The notes under the pieces are model-generated. The model ran no database searches and was not told the origin of the DNA. It worked only from the letters and a program-made list of their open reading frames with translations. This document shows, one piece after another, positions 1-6,672 of a stretch of 14,716 nt of DNA (its first letter is position 1; each line of letters starts with the position of its first letter). The stretch spans positions 1,618-16,333 of the forward strand of contig PMJA01000338.1 of the NCBI GenBank assembly GCA_003158415.1. The letters are read 5' to 3'. Made by a program: the position numbers and the translations under genes. This DNA is from Methylobacter sp. (GTDB taxonomy: Bacteria; Pseudomonadota; Gammaproteobacteria; Methylococcales; Methylomonadaceae).

Positions 1-684
1 AAATCGGTGCTCAGTGAAATTGGGCGAGCTTTAACGCCCGCGTTTAAACCCATGGGCATAGAAAAAGACAATTGGCCTGCAACCGTCGGCGTTTTTACCG
101 GTGTGTTGGCTAAAGAAGCCGTGGTCGGCACGCTTGACGCCTTATATAGCCAGCTTGCAAATACCGGTGCTACGCCCGATAAAGCGCCGTTCAATCTGGC
201 CGATGCGTTGGCGGCGGCTTGTGCGACCGTGCCTAAAAACTTAAGCGCTGTTGCAGATAATTTGTTAGACCCGCTGGGACTCAATATCGGTACGGTTGAT
301 GATATGGCGTCGGCTGCCGGTGAGCAGGACGTTAAAACCGATACTTTTACAGCGATGCAACATAGTTTTGACGGCAAAGCAGGTGCTTTTGCTTATCTGT
401 TGTTTATTTTATTGTATGCGCCCTGTGTTGCGGCAACGGCGGCCATTCATAGAGAAACCAATACCGGCTGGACATTGTTTGTCGTGTTCTGGACTACGGG
501 TATAGCCTATATGACGGCAACCGTTTTTTATCAGGCGATGACGTATAGCCGACATCCTGAATATTCTTTGAGTTGGATATTGGGATTAATCAGTGCTTTT
601 TTATTGGTGCTGGTCGGGCTGTGGCTAACTGGAAAGCACACGGTTGAAAAACACAGGCAGGAGTCGGCAAGTGATTTTATCTGA
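1..684 (+). CDS. feoB: FeoB ferrous iron transporter, C-terminal part (5' end outside window)
   Basis: This is the C-terminal 227 residues of FeoB, the inner-membrane GTP-dependent Fe(II) importer. The reading frame is open from the first base, so the GTG at position 7 is not taken as a start; the G domain and the first gate segment lie off the left edge. What is seen is the family-typical stretch around ENWPATVG-like and FTGVLAKEAVVGTL, a polar loop (about residues 55-120), and three hydrophobic segments, including LLFILLYAPCVAATAAIHRE. That last segment contains the conserved membrane cysteine of the Gate region. The end has a short basic tail. The gene overlaps the next one, feoC, by 14 bases, the usual arrangement of a feoBC operon. 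Identification is secure from sequence pattern; only the truncation is a limit. Confidence 0.95.
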   Translation, partial: KSVLSEIGRALTPAFKPMGIEKDNWPATVGVFTGVLAKEAVVGTLDALYSQLANTGATPDKAPFNLADALAAACATVPKNLSAVADNLLDPLGLNIGTVDDMASAAGEQDVKTDTFTAMQHSFDGKAGAFAYLLFILLYAPCVAATAAIHRETNTGWTLFVVFWTTGIAYMTATVFYQAMTYSRHPEYSLSWILGLISAFLLVLVGLWLTGKHTVEKHRQESASDFI

Positions 685-895
685 TTTGCGTAGTTATTTA
701 AAACAACAACATAGAGTTGCATTAGCTGATTTGGTCAATCATTTTAATATGGATGCAGATGCCCTGCGCGGTATGCTGGGCAAATGGATTAGCAAAGGCA
801 ATGTACGTCAGTTGCCGCTGGAGCCTTCCTGCGGAACCCGTTGCTGCAAATGTGACCCGACTTTAACAGAGCTCTATGAATGGATAGATAAATAA
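671..895 (+). CDS. feoC: FeoC-like [Fe-S]/winged-helix accessory protein of ferrous iron transport
   Basis: This is a 74-residue protein with a small winged-helix N-terminal half (about residues 1-50: LSDLRSYLKQQHRVALADL, then a second helix ending GMLGKWISKGNVRQL) and a cysteine cluster at C54, C58, C59 and C61. That resembles the four-cysteine loop of enterobacterial FeoC, which binds an Fe-S cluster and affects FeoB stability. I chose GTG 671 as start because AGGAG at 659-663 sits 7 bases upstream and the FeoC alignment begins there; an ATG at 644 in the same frame would add nine residues unlike the family. The start lies inside the feoB 3' end, which suggests translational coupling. The Cys spacing (C-x3-C-C-x-C) differs from E. 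coli, so cluster binding is inferred. Confidence 0.88.
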   Translation: MILSDLRSYLKQQHRVALADLVNHFNMDADALRGMLGKWISKGNVRQLPLEPSCGTRCCKCDPTLTELYEWIDK

Positions 896-1233
896 TAGTA
901 ACCAGTATCATCAATTCACAAACATAAAAAATTAACTGCCGGTTGTTTTGCACCACAAAATAGATGGCGGGTGGTTGATTTCCCCCCTAAGATGAATTGT
1001 TTTCTTTCGACTAGCATCTTATCGTTTGAATTTACGTTGTTTTTTATTAGTGGCCTATAAGTTGCTTTAGATATTTACAGGGTAAACATGACAAAATATC
1101 AAGGAACAAAGCAATAATTTTATTAGCGTCTTTGTTTTCGCTGAAAGCTTGTTTTAGCATCTAGGCCAAAAACCAGCGAGACTTTTAGTTATCCCAGGCA
1201 TTGTTACTTTAACCCACATTAAAATGTTACTAG
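896..1233. other. Non-coding stretch with repeated TAGCATCT motif
   Basis: These 338 bases follow feoC and carry no convincing gene and no clear rho-independent terminator. The motif TAGCATCT occurs at 1012-1019 and 1155-1162, and its complement AGATGCTA at 1232-1239. The second and third copies form a 12-bp perfect inverted repeat (1153-1164 with 1230-1241) that reaches the first codons of the next reading frame. A 7-bp inverted repeat (988-994 with 1015-1021) encloses a 20-base loop. A 15-base string at 914-928 recurs at 6318-6332. Any regulatory role is inference. Confidence 0.4.
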
Positions 1234-1260
1234 ATGCTAAATTCCGTAGATGAAGTCGCT

Positions 1261-1515
1261 ATGAAACAGATGCAACATCCCCCATTTTTAGATTTTTTAG
1301 ATTGTGAACTCAGGGAAGCTCAGCGCATTATAGACGACGTACGTGATAATCCGCTACATCCTGCAAATGACCGCCGACATCCCTTGCACCGGCAGGCATT
1401 GGAGGCTATTTTTGCGCTGGAGGAAAAGGTTTTTAAGCTGGCTGTGCCGGATAATATATTGCGCATTAACAGATCAAAAGCCAGTGCTAATAATCGTCGT
1501 CACTTCAAACCATAG
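1261..1515 (+). CDS. Small hypothetical protein, acidic-helical with basic tail
   Basis: The product is 84 residues from ATG 1261, or 93 from ATG 1234. I do not recognise the family. It begins MKQMQHPPFLDFLDCELREAQ, is predicted mainly helical through about residue 62, has a His/Arg/Pro-rich middle (PLHPANDRRHPLHRQ) and ends in a basic tail (NRSKASANNRRHFKP). No signal peptide or membrane segment is seen, so it is probably cytoplasmic. The start is uncertain: 1234 lies within an inverted repeat and has no Shine-Dalgarno sequence, while 1261 has only a weak purine run (GATGAAG) upstream. The gene ends 6 bases before the convergent RRM gene and no terminator separates them. A chance reading frame cannot be excluded, but the composition is protein-like. 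Confidence 0.55.
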   Translation: MKQMQHPPFLDFLDCELREAQRIIDDVRDNPLHPANDRRHPLHRQALEAIFALEEKVFKLAVPDNILRINRSKASANNRRHFKP

Positions 1516-1521
1516 ATATTT

Positions 1522-1758
1522 CTATTCGGCCTTTTTAACGCGGATCTTGCTACCGGCTACATTCATGCCGTTGAGGAGATTCATTACCATCTTGCCTTCA
1601 CCCTGCTTAGGCATTTCGACAAAGCCAAAACCCTTGGAGCTACCGGTCTCTTTATCGATTACCAGAGAGCAGGACTGCACTGTGCCGTGAGCTTCGAACA
1701 AGGCCCTAAGCTCCGCCTCAGTAGTGGTGCGAGCGAGGTTGCGTATCAGTAGTTTCAT
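1522..1758 (-). CDS. Single-RRM RNA-binding protein
   Basis: This is a 78-residue protein made of one RNA recognition motif and almost nothing else. RNP2 is LLIRNL (residues 3-8). RNP1 is KGFGFVEM (residues 42-49), with exposed aromatics F44 and F46, the RNA-stacking positions. The order beta-alpha-beta-beta-alpha-beta is complete and the protein ends IRVKKAE. Stand-alone RRM proteins of this size occur in cyanobacteria and various proteobacteria, where several are cold-responsive; the target of this one cannot be told from sequence. ATG 1758 is the natural domain start. There is no Shine-Dalgarno sequence before it; instead a 6-bp hairpin (1761-1775) ends two bases from the start codon. It lies downstream of the membrane-protein gene on the same strand but has its own probable promoter. 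Confidence 0.9.
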   Translation of the reverse strand: MKLLIRNLARTTTEAELRALFEAHGTVQSCSLVIDKETGSSKGFGFVEMPKQGEGKMVMNLLNGMNVAGSKIRVKKAE

Positions 1759-1760
1759 GG

Positions 1761-1775
1761 AATAACCGTGTTATT
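1761..1775 (-). promoter_or_regulatory. Hairpin abutting the RRM start codon
   Basis: In the minus-strand RNA, AAUAAC and GUUAUU pair as a 6-bp stem around a 3-base loop and end two bases before the AUG at 1758. The stem is AU-rich and would be only marginally stable, and it covers the place where a Shine-Dalgarno sequence would be. A temperature- or protein-responsive translation control is possible but not shown. Confidence 0.35.
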
Positions 1776-1788
1776 ATCAAACGAGGAG

Positions 1789-1794
1789 ATTATA
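1789..1794 (-). promoter_or_regulatory. Probable -10 box for the RRM gene
   Basis: A consensus TATAAT on the minus strand would start transcription near 1782, leaving a leader of roughly 25 bases before the RRM start codon. No good -35 hexamer stands 17 bases upstream, so the promoter is weak or depends on an activator, or the match is by chance. Confidence 0.35.
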
Positions 1795-1854
1795 CAGCTA
1801 TTAAGTCATTTTGTGTTGTTGTCATTTTTGTGGCGTGTAACCGCTTTTTCTGAG

Positions 1855-2364
1855 TTAAATCAACACTTGTCCTATGGCGAACGCACCTAAATAAGCTATC
1901 GTAAAATAAAGCGCCGATAGAGCTAGGCTGGCGGCAAGATTGATAGAGAGCGATTTTCTGAAGATATAGGCTATTAACGCCAATTCCCAGATGAATAAGA
2001 GTCCTAAAAAATAATAGCTTAAAAGATATTCATTAATGGTTAGCCAGATTAAGACCGGAATGACGAAAAGGGAGACGATATTGGCGCAAACTAAAATGGC
2101 TGTTGTGACTTGTATAAAAGCGTAAAAAGTCTTGTTCAGGGATAGTATAAAACCGATAAACAAAAATGTTAACAGCGTTTCTATAGTGACTTCGGTAAAT
2201 GACTCGAACGGATCGTCGGTCATGTTCGCCTGCATAAAGTATTCAACAATGAAATAGAACAACAGGTTTTGCTTAAAAAACCCCATTGATTTTGTCAACT
2301 CCAGCGGGTTGTGCTTAAACCAGCATAAAGGCAAATATTGTCTTAGACTTTCAATAGTTGACAT
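1855..2364 (-). CDS. Conserved-looking polytopic membrane protein of unknown function
   Basis: The product is a 169-residue hydrophobic protein with about four to five membrane segments: roughly residues 28-45, 62-80, 84-108, 112-134 and 145-169. The cytoplasmic-type N-terminus contains SLRQYLPLCWFKHNPLELTKS, ahead of the first segment. The layout is loosely like small Yip1/YIPF-type membrane proteins, but I see no diagnostic motif. It lies 46 bases downstream of the dynamin-like GTPase gene on the same strand, so co-transcription is likely, and a shared role at the membrane is a reasonable inference. The Shine-Dalgarno sequence is poor (only a CA-rich run before ATG 2364). No enzymatic residues stand out. 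The gene is real by length, membrane pattern and position; the function is unknown. Confidence 0.75.
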   Translation of the reverse strand: MSTIESLRQYLPLCWFKHNPLELTKSMGFFKQNLLFYFIVEYFMQANMTDDPFESFTEVTIETLLTFLFIGFILSLNKTFYAFIQVTTAILVCANIVSLFVIPVLIWLTINEYLLSYYFLGLLFIWELALIAYIFRKSLSINLAASLALSALYFTIAYLGAFAIGQVLI

Positions 2365-2410
2365 GGTGTGTGAGGCTAGTTATGCGGCTATAAGTCCTGT
2401 AATCCTGTTA

Positions 2411-3826
2411 TTATTTAAGTTTCGATAAGTCCAGATAATGGGCGTGGCTTTCTTCTTTATGGCTGTCGATTTGTTCATCATAAGAGCCGAAGTTATCATT
2501 CAATGCTTGCACCAGTTCTTTGGTATTGGCGGCTAACTGCATTAAGCGGGCTTTAATTTTTTTATTCCACGGAGCGGGTTCGGTAATGGGCAGCAACATA
2601 CGTGTAAAGGTTAAGTTGCTTTCAAACAGGCTGGCAAGATTCTCCATTAAATGCAGTTCTTTCTGACGTTCGTTTAGCTTATTGACGATTAATTTTGCGT
2701 GCAGCTTGCTTATCAGCAGATGTAAGGGCACCATAAGCGCCAACAGTAGGACAAGTACTACCGGCCCGATGATAGGGTCTATTAAAAAGTCTAAAACCCC
2801 CCATTGTATTTCAGCAAAAACGGCCAGAATAGCAATAAAGCTAAGCATAACCAGACTGGTCATGTTGACACGCTCTTTCCATAGCACGATGCCTTTTTTT
2901 ACCTCCGGTATGACCACATTTTCAATGTCGCGGATGCTTTTTTCCAGCGAGTCCAAAATGCGATAGGAGCGATCATAGCCCACATTGGTCATGCGCTCGT
3001 CTATTTCAGAAAAATCGACTTTATTTAGAGGATTAATGCTGTGTTGCTGATTAGGTAAAATAATAAATTGCCCGGTATCCAGACCCATTGCCAATAGCTT
3101 TCTTTGCCAGGAAGCAATGATTTCAGTGGCTTTGGCAGGATTGAGCGCTGCTAACGGTTCGTCAACCAGATAAACAAACCGGTTGGAGTCCTGGTGGGTG
3201 ATAATATGCCGGATTAATTCATCAAGCATAGGCGATGCCGATTCAAATACATCGGTGAAAACAAAAACCAGATCGGCGTTTTCGATGATATGTTTTGTTA
3301 ACAGCGAATTGATCGGGTTAGTCGGTTCAGCCGTCATGTTGGGTGCATCAATAAACAGCTTGCCTTTTAAATGGTCGCTGTGGACGGTTTTTAATTCCAG
3401 ATAAGAATTAACGCGATCACCTTCACCCTTTTGCAGTTGTTCAATTTTTCTGCTGATTTGATAAAACGGGTAGCGAGGATCAACGTCCAGCGCAGTGCCG
3501 GGCAAGGTCGCCGAGTTGGTTTGGCTGTTATGCAGTAAAACCGTAAATTTGTGACTGGAAGCCTGAATGCCTGAGAGCGCCTGCTGCGCACCCAGATAAC
3601 TGTTTATAAACCGGGATTTGGCAGTTGAATTGCCGCCAATCAAGCTGATTATCGGCCACCATGAGTTTTTACAGGCAGTCGTTTCATCCATGCCTAAAAG
3701 TCCAAGATCGTATTCAATTTGATCAAGATCATGAAAAACTTTTGCTGATTTCAACAATACCGGGTTGTCATTAGCGAAATGTTTTTCAAGGTTGCTCAGG
3801 TATTTGCTTGCTGTTTTTTCAGTCAT
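2411..3826 (-). CDS. Dynamin-like P-loop GTPase, degenerate, with two membrane segments
   Basis: The product is 471 residues from ATG 3826; a TTG at 3904 would add 26 residues that look non-family. A P-loop region lies at residues 64-71, GGNSTAKS, where the usual second glycine is Ala69 before Lys70 and Ser71. A switch-like SSHKFTVL follows near 90-97. In place of the G3 DxPG motif there is DAPN (160-163), after a hydrophobic strand. No clear NKxD G4 motif is seen; LVDEP (about 220-224) stands near that position. Two hydrophobic segments at about 323-340 and 347-372 form a membrane hairpin, and the C-terminal part is helical (about 373-465). This is the plan of membrane-anchored bacterial dynamin-like proteins, but with nucleotide-binding motifs altered, so GTP hydrolysis is doubtful. 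The next gene downstream is a polytopic membrane protein. The GTPase-superfamily call is moderately sure; the role is unknown. Confidence 0.75.
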   Translation of the reverse strand: MTEKTASKYLSNLEKHFANDNPVLLKSAKVFHDLDQIEYDLGLLGMDETTACKNSWWPIISLIGGNSTAKSRFINSYLGAQQALSGIQASSHKFTVLLHNSQTNSATLPGTALDVDPRYPFYQISRKIEQLQKGEGDRVNSYLELKTVHSDHLKGKLFIDAPNMTAEPTNPINSLLTKHIIENADLVFVFTDVFESASPMLDELIRHIITHQDSNRFVYLVDEPLAALNPAKATEIIASWQRKLLAMGLDTGQFIILPNQQHSINPLNKVDFSEIDERMTNVGYDRSYRILDSLEKSIRDIENVVIPEVKKGIVLWKERVNMTSLVMLSFIAILAVFAEIQWGVLDFLIDPIIGPVVLVLLLALMVPLHLLISKLHAKLIVNKLNERQKELHLMENLASLFESNLTFTRMLLPITEPAPWNKKIKARLMQLAANTKELVQALNDNFGSYDEQIDSHKEESHAHYLDLSKLK

Positions 3827-4062
3827 CAGTTTGACCCCATGTTTACTGAATTGTGAGATAAAAAGTTGATCGAGTATACACCCAGCGATGCTTCGAGAAT
3901 ACAAAAAAACATGGGCAATGGCCTAGCGGTTGCCTAGCTGAAAAAAGGATGCATCTTTAACGGTTTGTGGTTTTTTCATACGCGAATAAACTGAATTTAT
4001 AGTATATTAATGCTTTGATTCAAGCCTTAGGCTAGAGTAAAACGACAAAATGGAGTACAAAT

Positions 4063-4440
4063 TTGGTTAATTTTCCAGGCTTAATGCTGATGTTCATGAT
4101 AGTCATGTTGTCAGGTTGCGCTACGCCTTTTGGGGGGATCTATGGCGAAAATGGTCAAACTAGGGAAGAGTTTACTCAATACGTGGAAAAAGTATTTCGT
4201 TTGCAAAACAGCATGACCAGCGAGATTATGGCATTGCCTGAAACTGATGGGGCTAACAATCATGATGCTTTGTTACAGGCCGATCAGCTTATGCAGGAAG
4301 CTTGCGGCCCGCTTAATGAATATGTTTCTCGTGAAAGTGATGGCCTGAACGTTGGATTCTCTTTGAGCCGACGCGTTCAGAAATCGGCTATAGCTTGCGA
4401 GCAGGCCGCTCTAAAAGTCCAGTCGCTGTTGCAGCAATGA
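4063..4440 (+). CDS. Small predicted lipoprotein with TTG start
   Basis: This is a 125-residue secreted protein with a lipoprotein signal peptide: a hydrophobic stretch (GLMLMFMIVML) followed by the lipobox LSGC, with the lipidated cysteine at residue 19 and Ala-Thr next, so the outer membrane is the likely destination. The start is TTG 4063: a Shine-Dalgarno GGAG at 4052-4055 lies 7 bases before it, while the in-frame ATG further in would cut the signal peptide short. The mature part is helical and acidic, has two further cysteines (QEACGPL and AIACEQA, possibly a disulfide) and ends in a Gln-rich helix. The family is not recognised. It is divergent from the dynamin-like gene across a 236-base gap. 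Confidence 0.8.
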   Translation: MVNFPGLMLMFMIVMLSGCATPFGGIYGENGQTREEFTQYVEKVFRLQNSMTSEIMALPETDGANNHDALLQADQLMQEACGPLNEYVSRESDGLNVGFSLSRRVQKSAIACEQAALKVQSLLQQ

Positions 4441-4490
4441 ACCTACTTTAAGGTTACGGAAACAACACGGATTGCTAAGTCAGACATCTG

Positions 4491-4877
4491 CTACTTTTTA
4501 TTAAAATAATAATAGCCGCCAAATTTCCCTTTTAATGTCATTGACTTGTCATCTATTTCCACTAAAGAAAATATGTCGAAACGGCTATTACCCACCAGTG
4601 CAATTTTCAACTTACCTTCTTCTACTTCGTAATTGACAGGCGGCTGATCGTAAAATTTCCCTTCGCGCGGAATATGCAGGATCGTTAATTTGCCGTCTTT
4701 AAATACCCAGGTATCTTCCCGATCGATAGCTTGTTTATCGGTTAACGAATTTTTGGTATATTGCAGCTTCCAGGCGCCTTGTACTTCGTCTTTAGACTTA
4801 AGATCAACGTCGGCATAAACAGCGCCAGCAAATACCGACAAGCCCAATAACATGGCTGTTAGATTTATTTTTTTCAT
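4491..4877 (-). CDS. Small secreted protein of unknown function, downstream of ubiF
   Basis: This is a 128-residue protein starting at ATG 4877, with AGGA about 8 bases upstream. A longer in-frame reading back to 4997 lies inside ubiF and was not used. Residues 1-22 are a Sec signal peptide (MKK, hydrophobic core, AVYA before D23), so the mature protein is periplasmic or exported. The mature part is rich in beta-type alternation and in Lys/Asp, with patterns such as GAWKLQYT, TWVFKDGKL, YEVEEGKLKI and LKGKFGGYYYF. This looks like a small lipocalin-like beta-barrel or META-like fold, but no family is firmly recognised. It starts 13 bases after the ubiF stop codon and is surely co-transcribed with it. 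A functional link to quinone synthesis is unproven. Confidence 0.8.
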   Translation of the reverse strand: MKKINLTAMLLGLSVFAGAVYADVDLKSKDEVQGAWKLQYTKNSLTDKQAIDREDTWVFKDGKLTILHIPREGKFYDQPPVNYEVEEGKLKIALVGNSRFDIFSLVEIDDKSMTLKGKFGGYYYFNKK

Positions 4878-4890
4878 AGGTTTTTCCTGA

Positions 4891-6108
4891 TTAGATGATT
4901 GGTACGCCGCGAGCAAGCTTGGGCAAATTGCCCTCCAAACCCATCGCGCTACGCATAACTTTGTTTTTAGCGGGTAAAATACGTTCAGCCAGTCCAAGTC
5001 CCAGGTTGCGTATCAGTTTTATAGGTAATACTTCATTACTGAACACTCGATAAAAAATATCCATGACAGTCATCATTTTAAGATTTTCATTGCGACGCAA
5101 CTTTTCATAGCGTTTTAAAACGCTTAAATCACCGAGTTCCAGACCTTTTTTGGCGGCATCAATCAACACTTCACCCAAGGCCGCCGCATCCAGCAAGCCG
5201 ATATTAACACCTTGACCTGCCAGTGGATTAATCATGTGTGCGGCATCGCCAACCAGCACCACACCGGGTTTAACATAGTTCTGTGCATGTTGGCGTTTCA
5301 GCGGGAAGCTGGCGACGCCCAATACGCTGTGTACTTCCCCCAGACAATCAGGGAATGCGGCAACCAACTCATGCTTTAATGCTTCATGCGACAGGGCTTT
5401 TAAGCGATTGACTTCATCCGGGGAGTTGTACCAGACGATGGAGCCGTAATTCCCGGTCAACGGCAAAAATGCCTGCGGGCCGCTGGGTACAAAGCGTTGC
5501 CAGGTTATATCCTGCTGCCCGTAAGCCGTTTCAATATAGATCACCAGGGCGTGTTGTTTGTAATCCCAACTGGTTACGCCCAAGCCTGCGGTTTGCCGTA
5601 CACGCGACTGACCGCCGTCTGCGGCAACCAGCACTTTTGCCGATAATCGCCGTCCGTTTTCCAGCTCCACGACGCTGGCTTTTCCTGCCGAGTAATTGAT
5701 TTTGCTGATAGTGACCGGGCAGATCAACTCAATATTGTCAAACTCCTGCAAGCGATCCAATAACGCTAATTGCGTCACCCGGTTTTCGACGATGTAGCCT
5801 AATTCAGGATAGTTAATATCGTCACTGCAAAATTCAGTATCGCCCGCCGTTTCCCATACGCGCATCCGTCGAAACGGGCAAAAACGCCGATTGACGACGC
5901 CGTCCCAGGCACCCACGGTTTCCAATATGTTTTTGGAGGCAATACTGAGCGCCGAAACCCGCAAATCATGAGGCTGGTCGGGCGCAAATGGCGGCGGCGG
6001 CGAATTTTCGATAACCGCGACTTTTAATGAGCTGCCGCCCAGACTACAGGCCACAGCCGATCCCACCATGCCGCCGCCTACGATTACCACATCAAATTCT
6101 TCTTTCAT
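4891..6108 (-). CDS. ubiF: UbiF-type FAD-dependent ubiquinone biosynthesis hydroxylase
   Basis: This is a 405-residue flavoprotein monooxygenase of the UbiH/UbiF/UbiI/Coq6 family, which hydroxylates the benzene ring of ubiquinone intermediates on the cytoplasmic face of the membrane. The N-terminal FAD-binding Rossmann motif is VIVGGGMVGSA (8-18). The DLRVSALS segment (48-55), the second nucleotide motif VAADGGQSRVR (161-171) and GDAAHMINPLAGQGVNIG (287-304) are all intact. It resembles E. coli UbiF most closely among the paralogues as far as memory allows: PYRR-type FRRMRVWE, LGYIVEN, WQRFVPSGPQAFLPL, SIVWYNSP, and a C-terminal RNLGLGLAER. Assignment to UbiF, and so to the last ring hydroxylation at C6, is likely but not proven against UbiI or UbiM. 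ATG 6108 gives the normal family length. It is first in an apparent two-gene unit with the secreted protein. Confidence 0.85.
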   Translation of the reverse strand: MKEEFDVVIVGGGMVGSAVACSLGGSSLKVAVIENSPPPPFAPDQPHDLRVSALSIASKNILETVGAWDGVVNRRFCPFRRMRVWETAGDTEFCSDDINYPELGYIVENRVTQLALLDRLQEFDNIELICPVTISKINYSAGKASVVELENGRRLSAKVLVAADGGQSRVRQTAGLGVTSWDYKQHALVIYIETAYGQQDITWQRFVPSGPQAFLPLTGNYGSIVWYNSPDEVNRLKALSHEALKHELVAAFPDCLGEVHSVLGVASFPLKRQHAQNYVKPGVVLVGDAAHMINPLAGQGVNIGLLDAAALGEVLIDAAKKGLELGDLSVLKRYEKLRRNENLKMMTVMDIFYRVFSNEVLPIKLIRNLGLGLAERILPAKNKVMRSAMGLEGNLPKLARGVPII

Positions 6109-6410
6109 AATTCGTCAGCCTAAATTAACGTGAACTTGCCTGAACAATGCTACACCTCTTAAAAGAGTTTTTCCGCCTGCCAGCGCAACCCTTATAAAGA
6201 ACCGCCCGATGAGCATCAGGGCATCCAATCCATCAATAACAATACCATATTTATTGAAGGATTAATCAAAATACATCCATTAGGGCACCATGCAGGAGGG
6301 AAATTACTGAGTTACCCATTCACAAACATAAATAAATCGCCACAGATACACAGATTAAACTTTATAATCTGCATATCTGTGGCAATTTTTATAGAAGGAA
6401 GTATTTGATT
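6109..6410. other. Divergent spacer between ubiF and a small membrane-peptide gene
   Basis: These 302 bases hold no gene that I can support. They should contain the ubiF promoter, though no convincing hexamer pair is seen. A short hairpin (6204-6222, eight pairs with one bulged A) lies in the middle. The last third holds the strong near-palindrome at 6339-6383, listed separately, and a 15-base string (6318-6332) also found at 914-928. Confidence 0.5.
6339..6383. repeat. 18-bp near-perfect inverted repeat (CACAGATA/TATCTGTG type)
   Basis: Arms 6339-6356 and 6366-6383 pair at 16 of 18 positions, with a 9-base AT-rich loop; the outer ten bases (GCCACAGATA with TATCTGTGGC) are perfect. The right arm is followed by AATTTTTA, so the RNA hairpin could act as a weak terminator on the plus strand. 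Sequences of the CACAGAT-x-CACAGATT type recur as intergenic repeats in many bacterial genomes, so a dispersed repeat or miniature element is the alternative. It ends 27 bases before the start codon at 6411. Confidence 0.7.
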
Positions 6411-6602
6411 ATGAGCAATTATGAGGGTAGCAAAAAGGCTAGACGCATTACATCGATTATTTATCTTTTGATTATGGCGGTGATTTTGGGCGGGACTTAC
6501 CGGTCGCAACAACAAAAAGAATCGGCAGCAAAGACCGTACAGGACTTGCCCGTATCCATTGCAACACCGGCGGTTGTTTCAGATATTCAAGTCAGATATT
6601 GA
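6411..6602 (+). CDS. Putative 63-residue single-pass membrane protein
   Basis: The short product has a polar, basic start (MSNYEGSKKARR), one hydrophobic helix (about residues 13-28, ITSIIYLLIMAVILGG) and a polar tail of about 35 residues, a pattern typical of small inner-membrane proteins with an N-in topology. AAGGAA at 6395-6400 lies 10 bases before ATG 6411; TTG 6405 in the same frame is the alternative start, 4 bases from it. There is no recognised family. It stands alone between the inverted repeat and the convergent gpsA. The clear charge-hydrophobic-polar layout and Shine-Dalgarno sequence argue for a real gene, but chance is possible at this length. Confidence 0.5.
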   Translation: MSNYEGSKKARRITSIIYLLIMAVILGGTYRSQQQKESAAKTVQDLPVSIATPAVVSDIQVRY

Positions 6603-6672
6603 AAGCAAAAGTTTCGTGTTCTTCGTGCTCCATTTGACACCGCTCAGGGCAGGCTTTGAGGTGAATAAAATT

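Noticed and set aside
3827..3904. N-terminal extension of the dynamin-like protein from TTG 3904
   Set aside because: The added 26 residues look non-family and the ATG at 3826 gives a normal helical start.
4878..4997. N-terminal extension of the secreted protein into ubiF
   Set aside because: It would bury the signal peptide; ATG 4877 has a good AGGA and follows the ubiF stop by 13 bases.
6612..6632. TTCGTG-TTC-TTCGTG short direct repeat
   Set aside because: Two imperfect units only; too short to call a repeat element, though similar strings are common in spacers of other genomes.
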